Assembly: GCF_001424225.1 (NCBI RefSeq)
Contig: NZ_LMOR01000003.1
Span: 3,006 to 67,005 of the forward strand
Source: Microbacterium sp. Leaf151
Lineage (GTDB): Bacteria; Actinomycetota; Actinomycetes; Actinomycetales; Microbacteriaceae
Reading direction: 5' to 3'
DNA length: 64,000 nt
This document shows positions 43,867 through 53,400 of this stretch, piece after piece. Both the position numbers and the translations under genes were made by a program. Positions within the stretch are counted from its first letter, which is position 1. Each line of letters starts with the position of its first letter. The notes under the pieces are model-generated. The model did not search any database. It was given only the letters and a program-made list of their open reading frames with translations, and was not told where the DNA came from.

Positions 43867-44625
43867 GTGATCTCGCTCACCGACGTCACCATGACCTACG
43901 GCGACGTGACCGTGCTCGGTCCCGTGACCCTCGACATCCCCGCCGGCGGAGTCACCGCCCTGGTGGGTCCGAACGGCGCGGGCAAATCCACCCTGCTGAC
44001 GATCGTCGGGCGCCTGACGGCGGCCACCGGCGGCCGCGTCACCGTCGCAGGCCTCGACGTGACGGCCACGCCCGGACGGGCGCTCGCCAAGATCGTGTCG
44101 ATCCTGCGGCAGGAGAATCACTTCGTCACGCGCCTGACCGTGCGCGAACTCGTCGGCTTCGGGCGCTTCCCGCACTCGCAGGGGCGTCTGACCGCCGACG
44201 ACCACACCAAGATCGACGAGGCCATCGACTTCCTCGACTTGGCCGAGCTGTCGGGGCGTTATCTCGACCAGCTCTCTGGCGGGCAGCGCCAGCGCGCATA
44301 CGTGGCCATGGTGCTCGCGCAGGACACCGACTACATCCTGCTCGACGAGCCGCTGAACAACCTCGACATGAAGCACGCGGTGGCGATGATGGGCCAGCTC
44401 CGCCGCGCGGCCGACGAACTCGGAAAGACGATCGTCATCGTCGTGCACGACATCAACTTCGCGTCGGCTTACGCCGACCGGATCGTCGCGCTGTCCGAGG
44501 GGCGGGTCGTGCACGTCGGTACGCCGGACGATCTCATGACGTCATCGACCCTCGAAGAGGTGTTCGGCACACCCATCGACGTGCGCCGCGACGGGCCGTA
44601 CCCGCTGGCGGTCTACTACCGATGA
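43867..44625 (+). CDS. Iron-siderophore ABC transporter ATP-binding protein
   Basis: A 252-residue ABC ATPase: Walker A GPNGAGKST (near residue 37), Q-loop SILRQENHF, signature LSGGQRQRAYVAMVL, Walker B YILLDEPLNNLD and switch His in VVHDINFA. YclP/FatE type. GTG start 31 nt after the second permease. Completes the uptake operon under the iron box. Confidence 0.95.
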   Translation: MISLTDVTMTYGDVTVLGPVTLDIPAGGVTALVGPNGAGKSTLLTIVGRLTAATGGRVTVAGLDVTATPGRALAKIVSILRQENHFVTRLTVRELVGFGRFPHSQGRLTADDHTKIDEAIDFLDLAELSGRYLDQLSGGQRQRAYVAMVLAQDTDYILLDEPLNNLDMKHAVAMMGQLRRAADELGKTIVIVVHDINFASAYADRIVALSEGRVVHVGTPDDLMTSSTLEEVFGTPIDVRRDGPYPLAVYYR

Positions 44626-44629
44626 GATC

Positions 44630-44851
44630 TCAGAGCTGGATGCCGTTGTCTTCGTCGTTGACACCGACGTTGCGGCCGCGGCTGGATTCGTAGGCGATGA
44701 GCCACCCGACCGACACCGCCGCGGCGATGACGACGCCCAGCCACACGTTCTGCCACACCAGTCCGAACAGGACACCCAGCCCGAAGAGGAGCAGGCTCCC
44801 CAGCACCCAGTACGTGCGGCCGCGAGGCCAGCCGGTTCCCGTCTGCGTCAT
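44630..44851 (-). CDS. Small two-helix membrane protein
   Basis: A 73-residue protein with helices at about 14-30 and 36-52 and a polar C-terminal tail (ESSRGRNVGVNDEDNGIQL). Unknown function. TAGGCT 7 nt before ATG supports the start. Converges with the iron ATPase gene. Confidence 0.7.
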   Translation of the reverse strand: MTQTGTGWPRGRTYWVLGSLLLFGLGVLFGLVWQNVWLGVVIAAAVSVGWLIAYESSRGRNVGVNDEDNGIQL

Positions 44852-44929
44852 GTCGGACAGCCTACGGTGCGGCGCCGGCGGGGGCGGGGCGCGCTACGTC
44901 CCATCGATACCGAGAAGAAGGAGGGGCTG

Positions 44930-45772
44930 ATGGCCCGGACCACCGCCGCGCAGAAGCGCGTCGCGCCCGAGAAGAGTGAACTGCTGACGCTGTACGTGAG
45001 GCATCGCCGTCGTCTGTCACCGACTTTCGAGCGCGTGACGTTGGGCGGAGCCGACCTGGCGCGCTTCATCCCGATGGGCGCCGATCAGTGGTTCCGCCTC
45101 TTCCTACCCGTCGCTGAGGGGACGCTCACGCGACTGCCGAACCGTCTCGACACCTTCGCGTATCTGCGCTACCTCGCGATCGCGAAGACCCAGCGCCCGG
45201 TGCTGCGCAATTACACCGTCGCGGGCTTCCGCTCCGGCGGTGCGCAGGGTCCCGAACTCGACGTCGACTTCGTGCGGCACGGCTCCGCCGCCGCGGGCAC
45301 GGCGGGTCCCGCGGCATCCTGGGCGGAGACCTGCGCGCCAGGCGACGCCGTCGCCATCCTCGACGAGGGCGTGCTGTTCGCGCCGCCCACCGGTCTGCGC
45401 GGCCCCCTCGCGCTCGTCGGCGACGAGACCGCCCTCCCCGCGCTCGCCGGCATCCTGGCGTCCCTTCCCGCCGACACGACGGGGAGCGCCTTCATCGAGG
45501 TGCCTGACGCCGGCGACGTGCGCAACCTGGCCGCGCCGGTCGGCGTGGACGTGTCGTGGGTCGTGCGCGACGATCCTCACGCGACCCCGGGCTATGCCGT
45601 GCTGACTGCGGCGGTCGAGGCGAGTGAGGCGGGTGCGGTCGTCCCCGCCTACGCCTGGGTGGCGGGGGAGCAGTCCCTGGTCGCGGCGATGCGTCGGCAC
45701 TGGGTGCGGGTCGGCGTCGACAAACGGATGATCTCGTTCACCGGATACTGGCGGGCACCGCGCGCTCATTGA
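44930..45772 (+). CDS. Second siderophore-interacting protein
   Basis: A 280-residue SIP-family ferric-siderophore reductase: VLRNYTVAGFRSG is the FAD motif (RxYTxR-like), followed by VDFVRHG, then VGDETALPALAGIL, WVAGEQSLVAAMRRHWV and FTGYW. It differs in sequence from the one at 39940-40716. AAGAAGGAGGGG ribosome site sets ATG 44930. No iron box is visible upstream, so it may be controlled otherwise or be transcribed with other genes. Confidence 0.9.
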   Translation: MARTTAAQKRVAPEKSELLTLYVRHRRRLSPTFERVTLGGADLARFIPMGADQWFRLFLPVAEGTLTRLPNRLDTFAYLRYLAIAKTQRPVLRNYTVAGFRSGGAQGPELDVDFVRHGSAAAGTAGPAASWAETCAPGDAVAILDEGVLFAPPTGLRGPLALVGDETALPALAGILASLPADTTGSAFIEVPDAGDVRNLAAPVGVDVSWVVRDDPHATPGYAVLTAAVEASEAGAVVPAYAWVAGEQSLVAAMRRHWVRVGVDKRMISFTGYWRAPRAH

Positions 45773-45814
45773 GGTGCCGGCGTCCGCGGCGGGGACGCCC
45801 GACCGGGGCGCACT

Positions 45815-45958
45815 CGTGTTGCGGCGCGCCCGTGTTGCGGCGAACTGGCGTCGCGGCGCACTTGTGTTGCGACGACTCTGTATCGCGACGCACTCGTGTC
45901 GCGGCGCAACCGCGTCGCGACGCACTCGTGTCGCGGCGCAACCGCGTCGCGACGGATC
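45815..45958. repeat. 16-bp tandem repeat, about nine units
   Basis: Units of the form GTCGCGRCGCAMYCGY recur every 16 bp between two convergent genes; the last four are nearly identical pairs (GTCGCGGCGCAACCGC, GTCGCGACGCACTCGT), earlier ones diverged. The array ends on the stop codon of the glycosylase gene. Confidence 0.8.
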
Positions 45959-46946
45959 AGCGGTCGCGGTGGTCTTCGGGACTGAGCCGCGGTCCGCGGC
46001 GCGGCTCGAGCGACGATCCGGCGTAGATCAGGCGGATCACACGCTGACGATGGCCGGCGAACGGTTCGAGCAGCTCCAGCATGCCGTCGTCGTCGGTGCG
46101 GTGGCCCGTCAGGGCGAAACCCACCTGGTGCGCGAGGTGGTAGTCGCCCGTGCTCACGGCATCCGGATCACCGAAAGCGCGGATGCGCGTCTCGGCGCTC
46201 GTCCAGATGCCCACGCCACGAAGGCTGATGAAGACGCGGTCGCGGCTCTCGCCGTCGGTGGCGGCGGTCGCGGCGCGGACGATCGCCGTGCCGCGACGCG
46301 CACTCTCGACGATGGTGCGCGACTGGGGAGGCTCGAGCCCGGCGCGGTGCCACGCCCACGACGGCACGTGGCGCCACCCCTCGATGTCGGGCGGGGCGAA
46401 CATCGGGCGGGGAGTGGGGCCCGGCGCGCGCTCGCCGTACCAGGTGACGATGCTGCGCCAGGCCGAGAACGCCTGCATGCTCGTGACCTTCTGCTCCATG
46501 ATCGCGCTGACGAGGGCGTCGAAGACGAGGTCGGTGCGACCGATGCGCAGGTCGGGGTGACGACGGTGCCACTCGGCGACCGACGGATGCCGCGACGCGT
46601 CGAACCCGTCGGGATCGTCGTGCGCACCGCACAACGCGGGCAGTTGGTCGAGAGCCCACGGAGCGCCGGGGCCCCACGCAGCTGCACGGATGCTCCCACC
46701 GGCCCGCTGGCGGAGCGCGAGGGTGGCGACACCCAGCGGCGTGCGGCTCACGCGCCAGACGACACCGCCCGCCCCGAGGGGAGCCGTCGCGAAGAAGGTG
46801 GGGTCGTTGCTGCCGTGGCGTTGTGCGGAGACGGCGCGCCCGATGTCGACGGGCCGGGCGGGCCGGTAGTCCGACTCGAGAGCTCGTTCGACCGGCGCCG
46901 TGAGCTCGTGTGGCGCCTGGCGCGTGCGAACCCCGGTCGATCTCAT
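45957..46946 (-). CDS. DNA-3-methyladenine glycosylase family protein (AlkA-like, HhH-GPD)
   Basis: A 329-residue HhH-GPD glycosylase excising alkylated bases. The helix-hairpin-helix and catalytic Asp are in SLRGVGIWTSAETRIRAFGDPDAVSTGDYHLAHQVG; DALVSAIMEQKVTSMQAFSAW is the preceding conserved helix. No 4Fe-4S cysteines. TAGGGT 6 nt before ATG marks a leaderless start. Confidence 0.9.
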   Translation of the reverse strand: MRSTGVRTRQAPHELTAPVERALESDYRPARPVDIGRAVSAQRHGSNDPTFFATAPLGAGGVVWRVSRTPLGVATLALRQRAGGSIRAAAWGPGAPWALDQLPALCGAHDDPDGFDASRHPSVAEWHRRHPDLRIGRTDLVFDALVSAIMEQKVTSMQAFSAWRSIVTWYGERAPGPTPRPMFAPPDIEGWRHVPSWAWHRAGLEPPQSRTIVESARRGTAIVRAATAATDGESRDRVFISLRGVGIWTSAETRIRAFGDPDAVSTGDYHLAHQVGFALTGHRTDDDGMLELLEPFAGHRQRVIRLIYAGSSLEPRRGPRLSPEDHRDR

Positions 46947-47064
46947 GGCGACACCCTACGTCGGACCACCGACATCACGGCATCCGGGCTCTGCGGGGCC
47001 GGAATCCACGCCGCCGTCCCCCGGTCGCCTGCCCGGGGCGCCGAAGACGGCGTGCGCGTCGCGA

Positions 47065-47796
47065 TCAGAAACGGTCGGGCGAGGGGGTGCCGTGACCGTA
47101 GCGGATCGAGACATCGGCGTGACGGTCGAAGCGGTAGCCGACACCGCGCACGGTGCGGACGATGTCCTCGTACGCGCCGAGCTTTGCGCGGAGGCGTCGG
47201 ACGTGCACGTCGATGGTGCGCTCGCCGGGGGCGTCGTCGTCGGTGGAGCCCTCCCACAACGACGAGACGAGCTCGGTGCGTTCGATGGTGCGTCCCTCGC
47301 GCAGCACGAGGTACTGCAGCAACTCGAACTCCTTGAAGGTGAAGGCGGCGGACTCGCCGTCGATGAGCACGCGCTTGCGCGAGATGTCGACGACCACGCC
47401 GCCGGCGGCACGGTCTTCCTCGGCGGGCTCGTCCTTGGTGCGGGCGACGGCGGACGGCTCGTGCAGAGCGAGGCGGACGACGTCCACGTCGCGACCTCCC
47501 GATCCCGTCGGCGCCAGGGCGACCGTGGCGTAGGTTTCGGCGGCGGGGGCGAGTTCGCCGAGCGTGCGGCGAAGCGCCTCGACGAGCGTTCCCAGGCTCA
47601 CACCGGCGGCTGCGGCCTTCTCTTCATCGATGCCGACGTACAGCGCGAACCCGCGGGGCGCGGTCGAGGCGGCGGCGCGTGCGGGCGCCGCGGTGGCGGC
47701 TTCGGCAGTGGCGGGCTGAGGGGTGGATGCCGTGCCGGCGGTGACGGGGCGGGTGGAGGCGGTCACGGGACGGTCGAGGACTGCGGAGAGCGACAT
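47065..47796 (-). CDS. Orphan winged-helix regulator (OmpR/PhoB-type DNA-binding domain without receiver)
   Basis: A 243-residue protein. Residues ~1-50 are low-complexity Ala/Thr/Pro; ~50-105 form an uncharacterised domain (FALYVGIDEEKAAAAGVSLGTLVEALRRTLGELAPAAETYATVALAP); ~128-235 are an OmpR-type winged helix (FTFKEFELLQYLVLREGRTIERTELVSSLW, RTIDVHVRRLRAKLG, TVRGVGYRFD). There is no phospho-acceptor domain and no kinase neighbour, so it senses something else or acts constitutively. Its mRNA has a ~280-nt leader encoding a Cys-rich peptide, suggesting control by sulfur amino acids (inference). Confidence 0.85.
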   Translation of the reverse strand: MSLSAVLDRPVTASTRPVTAGTASTPQPATAEAATAAPARAAASTAPRGFALYVGIDEEKAAAAGVSLGTLVEALRRTLGELAPAAETYATVALAPTGSGGRDVDVVRLALHEPSAVARTKDEPAEEDRAAGGVVVDISRKRVLIDGESAAFTFKEFELLQYLVLREGRTIERTELVSSLWEGSTDDDAPGERTIDVHVRRLRAKLGAYEDIVRTVRGVGYRFDRHADVSIRYGHGTPSPDRF

Positions 47797-47974
47797 GAGG
47801 AGAAATCCTTGGGTGTGTGAACCCGGGCGTCATCGTGAGCGGGGTTCGACGGGAGGTGAGGGCCGTCAGGCCGGAGGGCGGTGCCGGGGTACGCGTGATC
47901 GACGCGGATGCCAGGCGACCGGGGGACGACGTCGGCGTTCAGAAGCACGAGGTCAGGACGTTCGAGGGTCGCGG

Positions 47975-48076
47975 TCAGCGGCACATTCGACAGCACATGA
48001 CAGCGCGGCCGGGCATCATCATGCCGGCAGTCCTGTTCGCCTCCCGGGCGGACAGAGGACGCGCGAAGTCAGTCAT
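47975..48076 (-). CDS. Leaderless Cys-rich leader peptide (candidate attenuator uORF)
   Basis: A 33-codon ORF, MTDFARPLSAREANRT..., ending MCCRMCR: Cys at 28, 29 and 32 and five Met. Its ATG lies 7 nt after a strong -10 hexamer, so translation is predicted to start at the mRNA 5' end. This matches the polycysteine leaderless small ORFs described in mycobacteria as cysteine-responsive attenuators. It ends 178 nt before the regulator ORF. Too short for statistical coding evidence; the promoter spacing and Cys placement are the support. Confidence 0.6.
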   Translation of the reverse strand: MTDFARPLSAREANRTAGMMMPGRAVMCCRMCR

Positions 48077-48082
48077 GGCGGC

Positions 48083-48112
48083 ATTATTACCCACTGCGTC
48101 CAACAAGGTCAA
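48083..48112 (-). promoter_or_regulatory. Strong sigma70-type promoter for the leader peptide and regulator
   Basis: Minus strand: TTGACC (48112-48107), a 17-nt spacer, TAATAAT (48089-48083). The best promoter match in the window. The remainder of the 436-nt gap (48113-48232) holds a CCCGGC/GCCGGG hairpin near 48195-48210. Confidence 0.75.
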
Positions 48113-48232
48113 ATCATGATGACGCTCCGGGTCTGACGCATTCTGCTCGATCCCTGCCCGTGAACCTGCGGTGCCGCCGTGCATTCTGTGTCATCCCGGC
48201 GTCGGCCGGGACGACCGGCGTAGCCTCTCCGC

Positions 48233-48532
48233 ATGTCCGATCTGCATTTCGCCGACGACAAGACGGCGTCCCGGTTCACCCTCCATCGTGGCGACGACCT
48301 CGTCTCCGTCCTCGACTATCGCGACGACGGGCGCACGATCGCCCTCACCCGCGCCTTCACCATTCCCACCTTCCGAGGGCACGGCTACGCCGGCATCGTC
48401 ACCGAGCGCGCCGTGGACGCGATCGAAGGGGCCGGTGACCGCGAGATCATCCCGGTGTGCTGGTACGTGGGGGAGTGGTTCGACGCCCACCCCGAGCGCG
48501 CCGACATCCTGCACCGGCGCCCGGCATCATGA
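48233..48532 (+). CDS. GNAT-like N-acetyltransferase (YjdJ/Gtn-type)
   Basis: A 99-residue small GNAT of the YjdJ type: RFTLHRGDDLVSVLDYRDDGRTIALTRAFTIPTFRGHGYAGIVTERAVD contains the acetyl-CoA RGHGYA loop; IIPVCWYVGEWFDAHPER follows. Acceptor unknown. TAGCCT 6 nt before ATG (leaderless). Confidence 0.85.
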   Translation: MSDLHFADDKTASRFTLHRGDDLVSVLDYRDDGRTIALTRAFTIPTFRGHGYAGIVTERAVDAIEGAGDREIIPVCWYVGEWFDAHPERADILHRRPAS

Positions 48533-48625
48533 CGGTCTGAACGTTTGCGCGCGCGTGCGCGAACGTCAACCCCCGCCCGTCGTTCGTCCGACGCGACGAA
48601 GCTGAAGACCTCGAAAGGGGAAGTC

Positions 48626-48835
48626 ATGAACGACGACCGCGATCTGCCCGAGGGTGTCATCGACGCCGACCCGCCCGGTGGGTGGGAAAGCAGCACTGTG
48701 GCCGACGGTGAAACCGCCGAGCGCAACGATCACGCCAAGGGGTCTGCGCGCCTGAACGACGCCGCACCCTCGGACCCCATCGAAGGCGATGCCGCAAGCC
48801 AGGGCATCGACCCCGACCTGAGTACGGAGGACTGA
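48626..48835 (+). CDS. Small acidic hypothetical protein
   Basis: A 69-residue strongly acidic, probably disordered protein (MNDDRDLPEGVIDADPPGGW...DLSTED). AAAGGGGAAG precedes ATG 48626. Its stop is 1 nt from the next gene, with which it forms a pair. Family unknown; abundant in Microbacterium-type genomes by impression only. Confidence 0.65.
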   Translation: MNDDRDLPEGVIDADPPGGWESSTVADGETAERNDHAKGSARLNDAAPSDPIEGDAASQGIDPDLSTED

Positions 48836-48836
48836 C

Positions 48837-49154
48837 ATGTCGGATGCAACCCGGGCCCCCGAGCCCAGCTCCGGTCCCGATGGAGGTGCCGACGCGGCCG
48901 ACTCGGTCGGCGGCGCCGTCCACCGCGACCGCAAGACCCCTCAACCGGGCGAGCAGTCCGAACCGGCGATGGACATGCACGCCACCGACGACGAGGCGCG
49001 CATCCGCGGCGTCATCGTCCAGACGCGGGCCGATGTCGGCGACAAGAGCGAGGAACGCATCGCCGACGTCCTGCGCCAGCGCTTCGCCGAGGTCGGGCTC
49101 GACCTCGGCGACGACCGCATCCGCGCCCTCGCTGCCGAGGTCGCCGGCGGCTGA
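48837..49154 (+). CDS. Small acidic hypothetical protein
   Basis: A 105-residue protein: disordered acidic first half, then a helical DDEARIRGVIVQTRADVGDKSEERIADVLRQRFAEVGLDLGDDRIRALA. Ribosome site ACGGAGGA overlaps the previous gene. Unknown function. Confidence 0.7.
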   Translation: MSDATRAPEPSSGPDGGADAADSVGGAVHRDRKTPQPGEQSEPAMDMHATDDEARIRGVIVQTRADVGDKSEERIADVLRQRFAEVGLDLGDDRIRALAAEVAGG

Positions 49155-49258
49155 TCAGCTCGCAGACGCCCCGTGCCGCCGCTGAGGCGGCGCGGGGCGT
49201 TCGTGCGTCCGCGCGTTTGCTGCGAGCCGATGTCGGAGGTGCGACGTACCGTGGCTGC

Positions 49259-50413
49259 ATGCGCATCCTGCACACCTCCGACTGGCACATCGGGCGCTCG
49301 TTCCACGGGCACTCCACCCTCGACGCGCTCACCGGCGTGCTCGACGTGCTGGTGGAGCAGGTACGCGAGAACGCGGTCGACCTCGTCATCGTGGCGGGCG
49401 ACGTGTTCGATTCCGCCGCGCCGTCGGCGGCCTGCTATCCCGTGCTCTCGCACACCCTCGCCGCTCTCGCCGACGCCGGTGCCCGGGTGCTGGTCACCAG
49501 CGGCAACCACGACTCCGCGGCCCGTCTCGGTTTCCAGTCGGCTCTACTCCGCGACGACATCACGGTCCTGACCGACCCCTCGGCGGTCGGCACTCCGGTG
49601 ACGTTCGCCGACGAGCACGGTCCCGTGCACGTCTACGGCATCCCGTACCTCGAGCCGGCTATCGTGCGGCACCTGTGGGCGGGCGTCGAGCTGCGCAGCC
49701 AGGCCCAGACGATGGCACACGCCCTCGATCTCGTGCGCGCCGATGCGGCCGCGCGCGGGGGTCGCTTCGTCGTTGCGGCGCATTGCTTCGCCGCCGGCGT
49801 CGAGTCCACGCCCGGCGTCGAGCGCGAGATCCGGCAGGGGGGACTCGACGTCGTTCCCCTGTCGGCGTTCGACGGCCCCGATTACGTCGCCCTCGGGCAC
49901 ATCCATGGCCGTCAACAGCTCTCCGAGCGCGTGCGATATGCGGGGGCGCCGCTGCACTACAGCTTCGGCGAAGCGGGCAAACCCCGCGGGTCGTGGCTCG
50001 TCGATCTCGATGCGGCCGGCTTGTCGTCGGTGCGGTGGCTCGACCTTCCCGTGCCGCGTCCCCTCGTCACGCTGCGGGCGCCGCTCGACGACCTACTCAC
50101 CGACGAACGCTTCGCCGATCACCGTCAGCAGTGGGTGCGCGCGGAGTACACCGACCCCACCCCCCAGCCCGATCCGATGCGTCGTCTGCAGGCGCGCTTT
50201 CCGTGGTGTGCGACCGTCGTCCACCTGCCGGCCGCGTCCTCGGCCGACGACGGCGCGGGCTACGCGCGGCGTGTGCGCGCGGCCCGAGACGACGCCGAGG
50301 TGATCGACGCGTTCCTCGCGCACGTGCGCGAGGGCGAGGGCGCGTCGGTGGTCGAACGCGAGCTCATCCGCGACGTGCTCGGCGCCCGCACGATGGCCGA
50401 GGCGCGCGCGTGA
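49259..50413 (+). CDS. sbcD: Exonuclease SbcCD, subunit D (Mre11-type nuclease)
   Basis: A 384-residue calcineurin-like nuclease: HTSDWHIGRSFHG (Asp8, His10), VIVAGDVFDSAAP, VTSGNHDS, VAAHCF and LGHIHGRQQL give the five phosphoesterase motifs binding two Mn ions. With SbcC it cuts DNA hairpins and protein-blocked ends; long palindromes, of which this window has many, are its classical substrates. TACCGT 6 nt before ATG 49259. Overlaps sbcC by 4 nt. Confidence 0.96.
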   Translation: MRILHTSDWHIGRSFHGHSTLDALTGVLDVLVEQVRENAVDLVIVAGDVFDSAAPSAACYPVLSHTLAALADAGARVLVTSGNHDSAARLGFQSALLRDDITVLTDPSAVGTPVTFADEHGPVHVYGIPYLEPAIVRHLWAGVELRSQAQTMAHALDLVRADAAARGGRFVVAAHCFAAGVESTPGVEREIRQGGLDVVPLSAFDGPDYVALGHIHGRQQLSERVRYAGAPLHYSFGEAGKPRGSWLVDLDAAGLSSVRWLDLPVPRPLVTLRAPLDDLLTDERFADHRQQWVRAEYTDPTPQPDPMRRLQARFPWCATVVHLPAASSADDGAGYARRVRAARDDAEVIDAFLAHVREGEGASVVERELIRDVLGARTMAEARA

Positions 50414-53400
50414 AACTGCACCGACTCGAACTCGAGGGGTTCGGCCCGTTCCTCGACGCGCAAGAGGTCGATTTCGACGCCTTCGCCGACGACGGCATCT
50501 TCCTCATCACCGGCCGCACCGGCGCGGGCAAGTCCAGCGTGCTCGACGGTGTCTGTTACGCCCTCTACGGCGGCGTCCCCCGCTACGACGGAGCCGAGCG
50601 GCGCCTGCGAAGCGACCACTGCGGCCCCGACGACCCGACGCGCGTCACCCTGGAGTTCAGCGCCGAGGGCGAACGGTGGCGTGTCACGCGATCGCCGGAG
50701 TTCGAGCGGCCCAAGCGTCGGGGCGGCGGCACGACCAAAGAACCGCACCGAGCCCTGCTCGAGGTACTCGCACCCGAGGGATGGACGGGGGTCGCCGCAC
50801 GGCCGGTCGACGTGGCGGCTCGCCTCGACGAGATCCTCGGGCTCACCCAGCAGCAGTTCCTGCAGGTCATCCTCCTGGCGCAGAACCGTTTCGCCCGCTT
50901 CCTCCTCGCCAAGAACGACGAGCGGCTGACACTGCTGCGCACCCTGTTCGGCACGCGATCCTTCGAGCAGTACGCCGCCGACCTCGATGAGCGTCGAAAG
51001 CGCGCGAGCGAGCGTCTCGCCTCCGAGGGCGTCGAGGTGGCGACGCTTCTCGACGAGGCCGAGCGCCTGGTCCACGAGCTCGACGACCGAGAGCACGACC
51101 ATCCGGTCCCGGGCGACGACGAGGGGGCCGTTCGCGGCGTCTCCGAGCGGCTCGCGCTGGTCGTGCGAGCGGTCGAGCGCGCCGATTACCGTGCCGACAC
51201 CCTCTCGCGCGAGAACCGCGTCGTCGACGCCCGACTCGACGCCGCCCTGGCTGCTGAGCGCGAGGCCCGTTCGCTGGCCGAGCGGCAGAGCGACCGCCTC
51301 GGCGAGCGCGAGAGGCTCACGGCCCTCGAGGCCCAGGCAGAGGCGATCGCCGCCGTCCGCCGTGAGGCCGGGGCCGCCGCCGCCGCCGAAGAGCTACGCC
51401 CCGCGATCGAGACCGCCGAGGCCGCCCGCCGTGCGTACGGCCTTGCCGACGAGAGACTGGTCGACGCCGACGCCGGGGTTCGCGCCGTCGACGAGGTGCT
51501 CGCCGACGACGCCGACCTGGGGTCGCGGGACGACGCGCTCACCGCTCTCCTGTCGCGCGGCGAGGCCGCGCTGAAGGTCGAGCGTGAACTCGCCGATCTC
51601 GACCGCGACGTGAACCGCCTCCGGGGGCGTGTCGACACCGTCGACGCCGAGCGGCAGAAGCTCGCGGTCGAACGCCTCGAGATCCCCGACATGCTTCGCG
51701 TCCTCGACGACCGCATCGCCGAGCTGGCCGGTGCCGACGCGCGACGCGACGCCGCTCTCGCGTTTCGTGATGAGACGTCACGTCGTCTGGACGCCGCCCG
51801 CGAGGCGGCCCGCCTGCTCGATCAGCGGGATCAGGCCGACCTCGCCTCGCTGGTGCGGGCAGACGACCTCCAGCGGGCGATCGACGCGTGGACGACACTC
51901 CTGCGTCGCCGACTCTCCGGTGCGGCGGTCGAACTGGCGCACGATCTGGTCGACGGCGAGCCCTGCGCGGTGTGCGGTGCGCGCGAGCACCCGCACCCCG
52001 CTCGCGGTTCCGACGCTCCCGTAAGCGATGCCGACCTCTCCGCCGCAGAGGATCGCAAGAACGCCGCCGTCGAGAGCGATCGGCTCGCCTCCGACTCCGC
52101 TCGCGTCGCCCGTGACGCGCACGCCCTGGCCGCGGCCCTCGCCGGCGGTGAGAGCGTCGAGGTCTTGCGGGCGCGCCTCGCGACGACCGAAGACGCCCTC
52201 GTCGCCGCGGCGACCGACGTCGACGAGTACGACCGGGTCCGAGGCGATCGCACCCGCGCGGCCGACCTCGACGCGGCCATCGCCCGTCGACTCGACACCC
52301 TGGGGGCGGAGCTCGCCGTCGCCCGGCAAGACCTCGCCCTCGCGCAGCAGCGTGCCGAGGGGCTCGGTGGCGAGGTCGCCGCCGCCCGCGGTGGCTTCGA
52401 CACGGTCGCCGCCCGGCAGGACGATCTCCGCGCGCGACGCGACGCCGTGCGCCGACTCATCTCGGCGCGGGCGGCGCTCGCCGGCGCGCGTGACGCTCGA
52501 CGCGACGCCGACAGCGCCGTCGCCGCCCTCGTCGCCGACAGTCCCTTCGCCGAGGTGGCTTCGGTCACAGCCGCGCTGCGATCGGCCGCGCACCGTCGGA
52601 GCCTCGACACTGCCGCAGCCGAGTACGACGCGGCGCTCGCAGCGACCCGGCAGCGACTGTTCGATCTCGAACTGATGCTCGTCGATGCCGGAGACGAACC
52701 GATCGACCTCGCGCCCTTCGTCGCCGAGGTGGCGTCGGCTCGCGAAGCCGTGCAGCTGATCGCCGCCGCAGGTGCCGGCGCCCGCGCGCTCGCCGAACGG
52801 CTGCGATCCCTCGCTCAGCGCGCTGACGCCGGCCACGCCGCGGTCGCGAGCCTGGCAGACGAGTACGCCGTCGTCGCGCGCCTGGCAGACACGGTCGCCG
52901 GGCGGGCGCCCAACACGCGTCGCATGACGCTCGAGACGTTCGTGCTCGCGGCGGAGCTCGAAGAGATCGTGACCGCGGCCAATCTGCGCCTCGAGCACAT
53001 GTCGGCCGGACGCTATCGCCTCCAGCACACCGACGCGCTCGCCGCCCGGGGAGCCTCCAGCGGCCTCGGCCTCGAGATCATGGACGCCTTCACCGGTCAG
53101 TGCCGTCCACCGCAGTCGCTGTCCGGCGGCGAGACCTTCCTCACATCCCTCGCTCTCGCCCTCGGGCTGGCGGAGGTCGTCACCGCCCGTGCCGGGGGAC
53201 TCCGTCTCGACACGCTGTTCATCGACGAGGGTTTCGGTTCGCTCGACGACGACACCCTCGACCTCGCCATGCGCACGCTCGACGAGTTGCGACAGGGCGG
53301 CCGCACGGTGGGCGTCATCAGCCACGTGGCCTCGATGAGAGACCAGCTGCCGGCGCAGTTGCACGTGACCGCGACTCCCCGGGGTCCGAGCGTGATCCGT

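Noticed and set aside
49675..50409. Arg-rich upstream extension of the SbcC frame
   Set aside because: It is a shadow of sbcD; SbcC homology starts at GTG 50410 with a 4-nt overlap.
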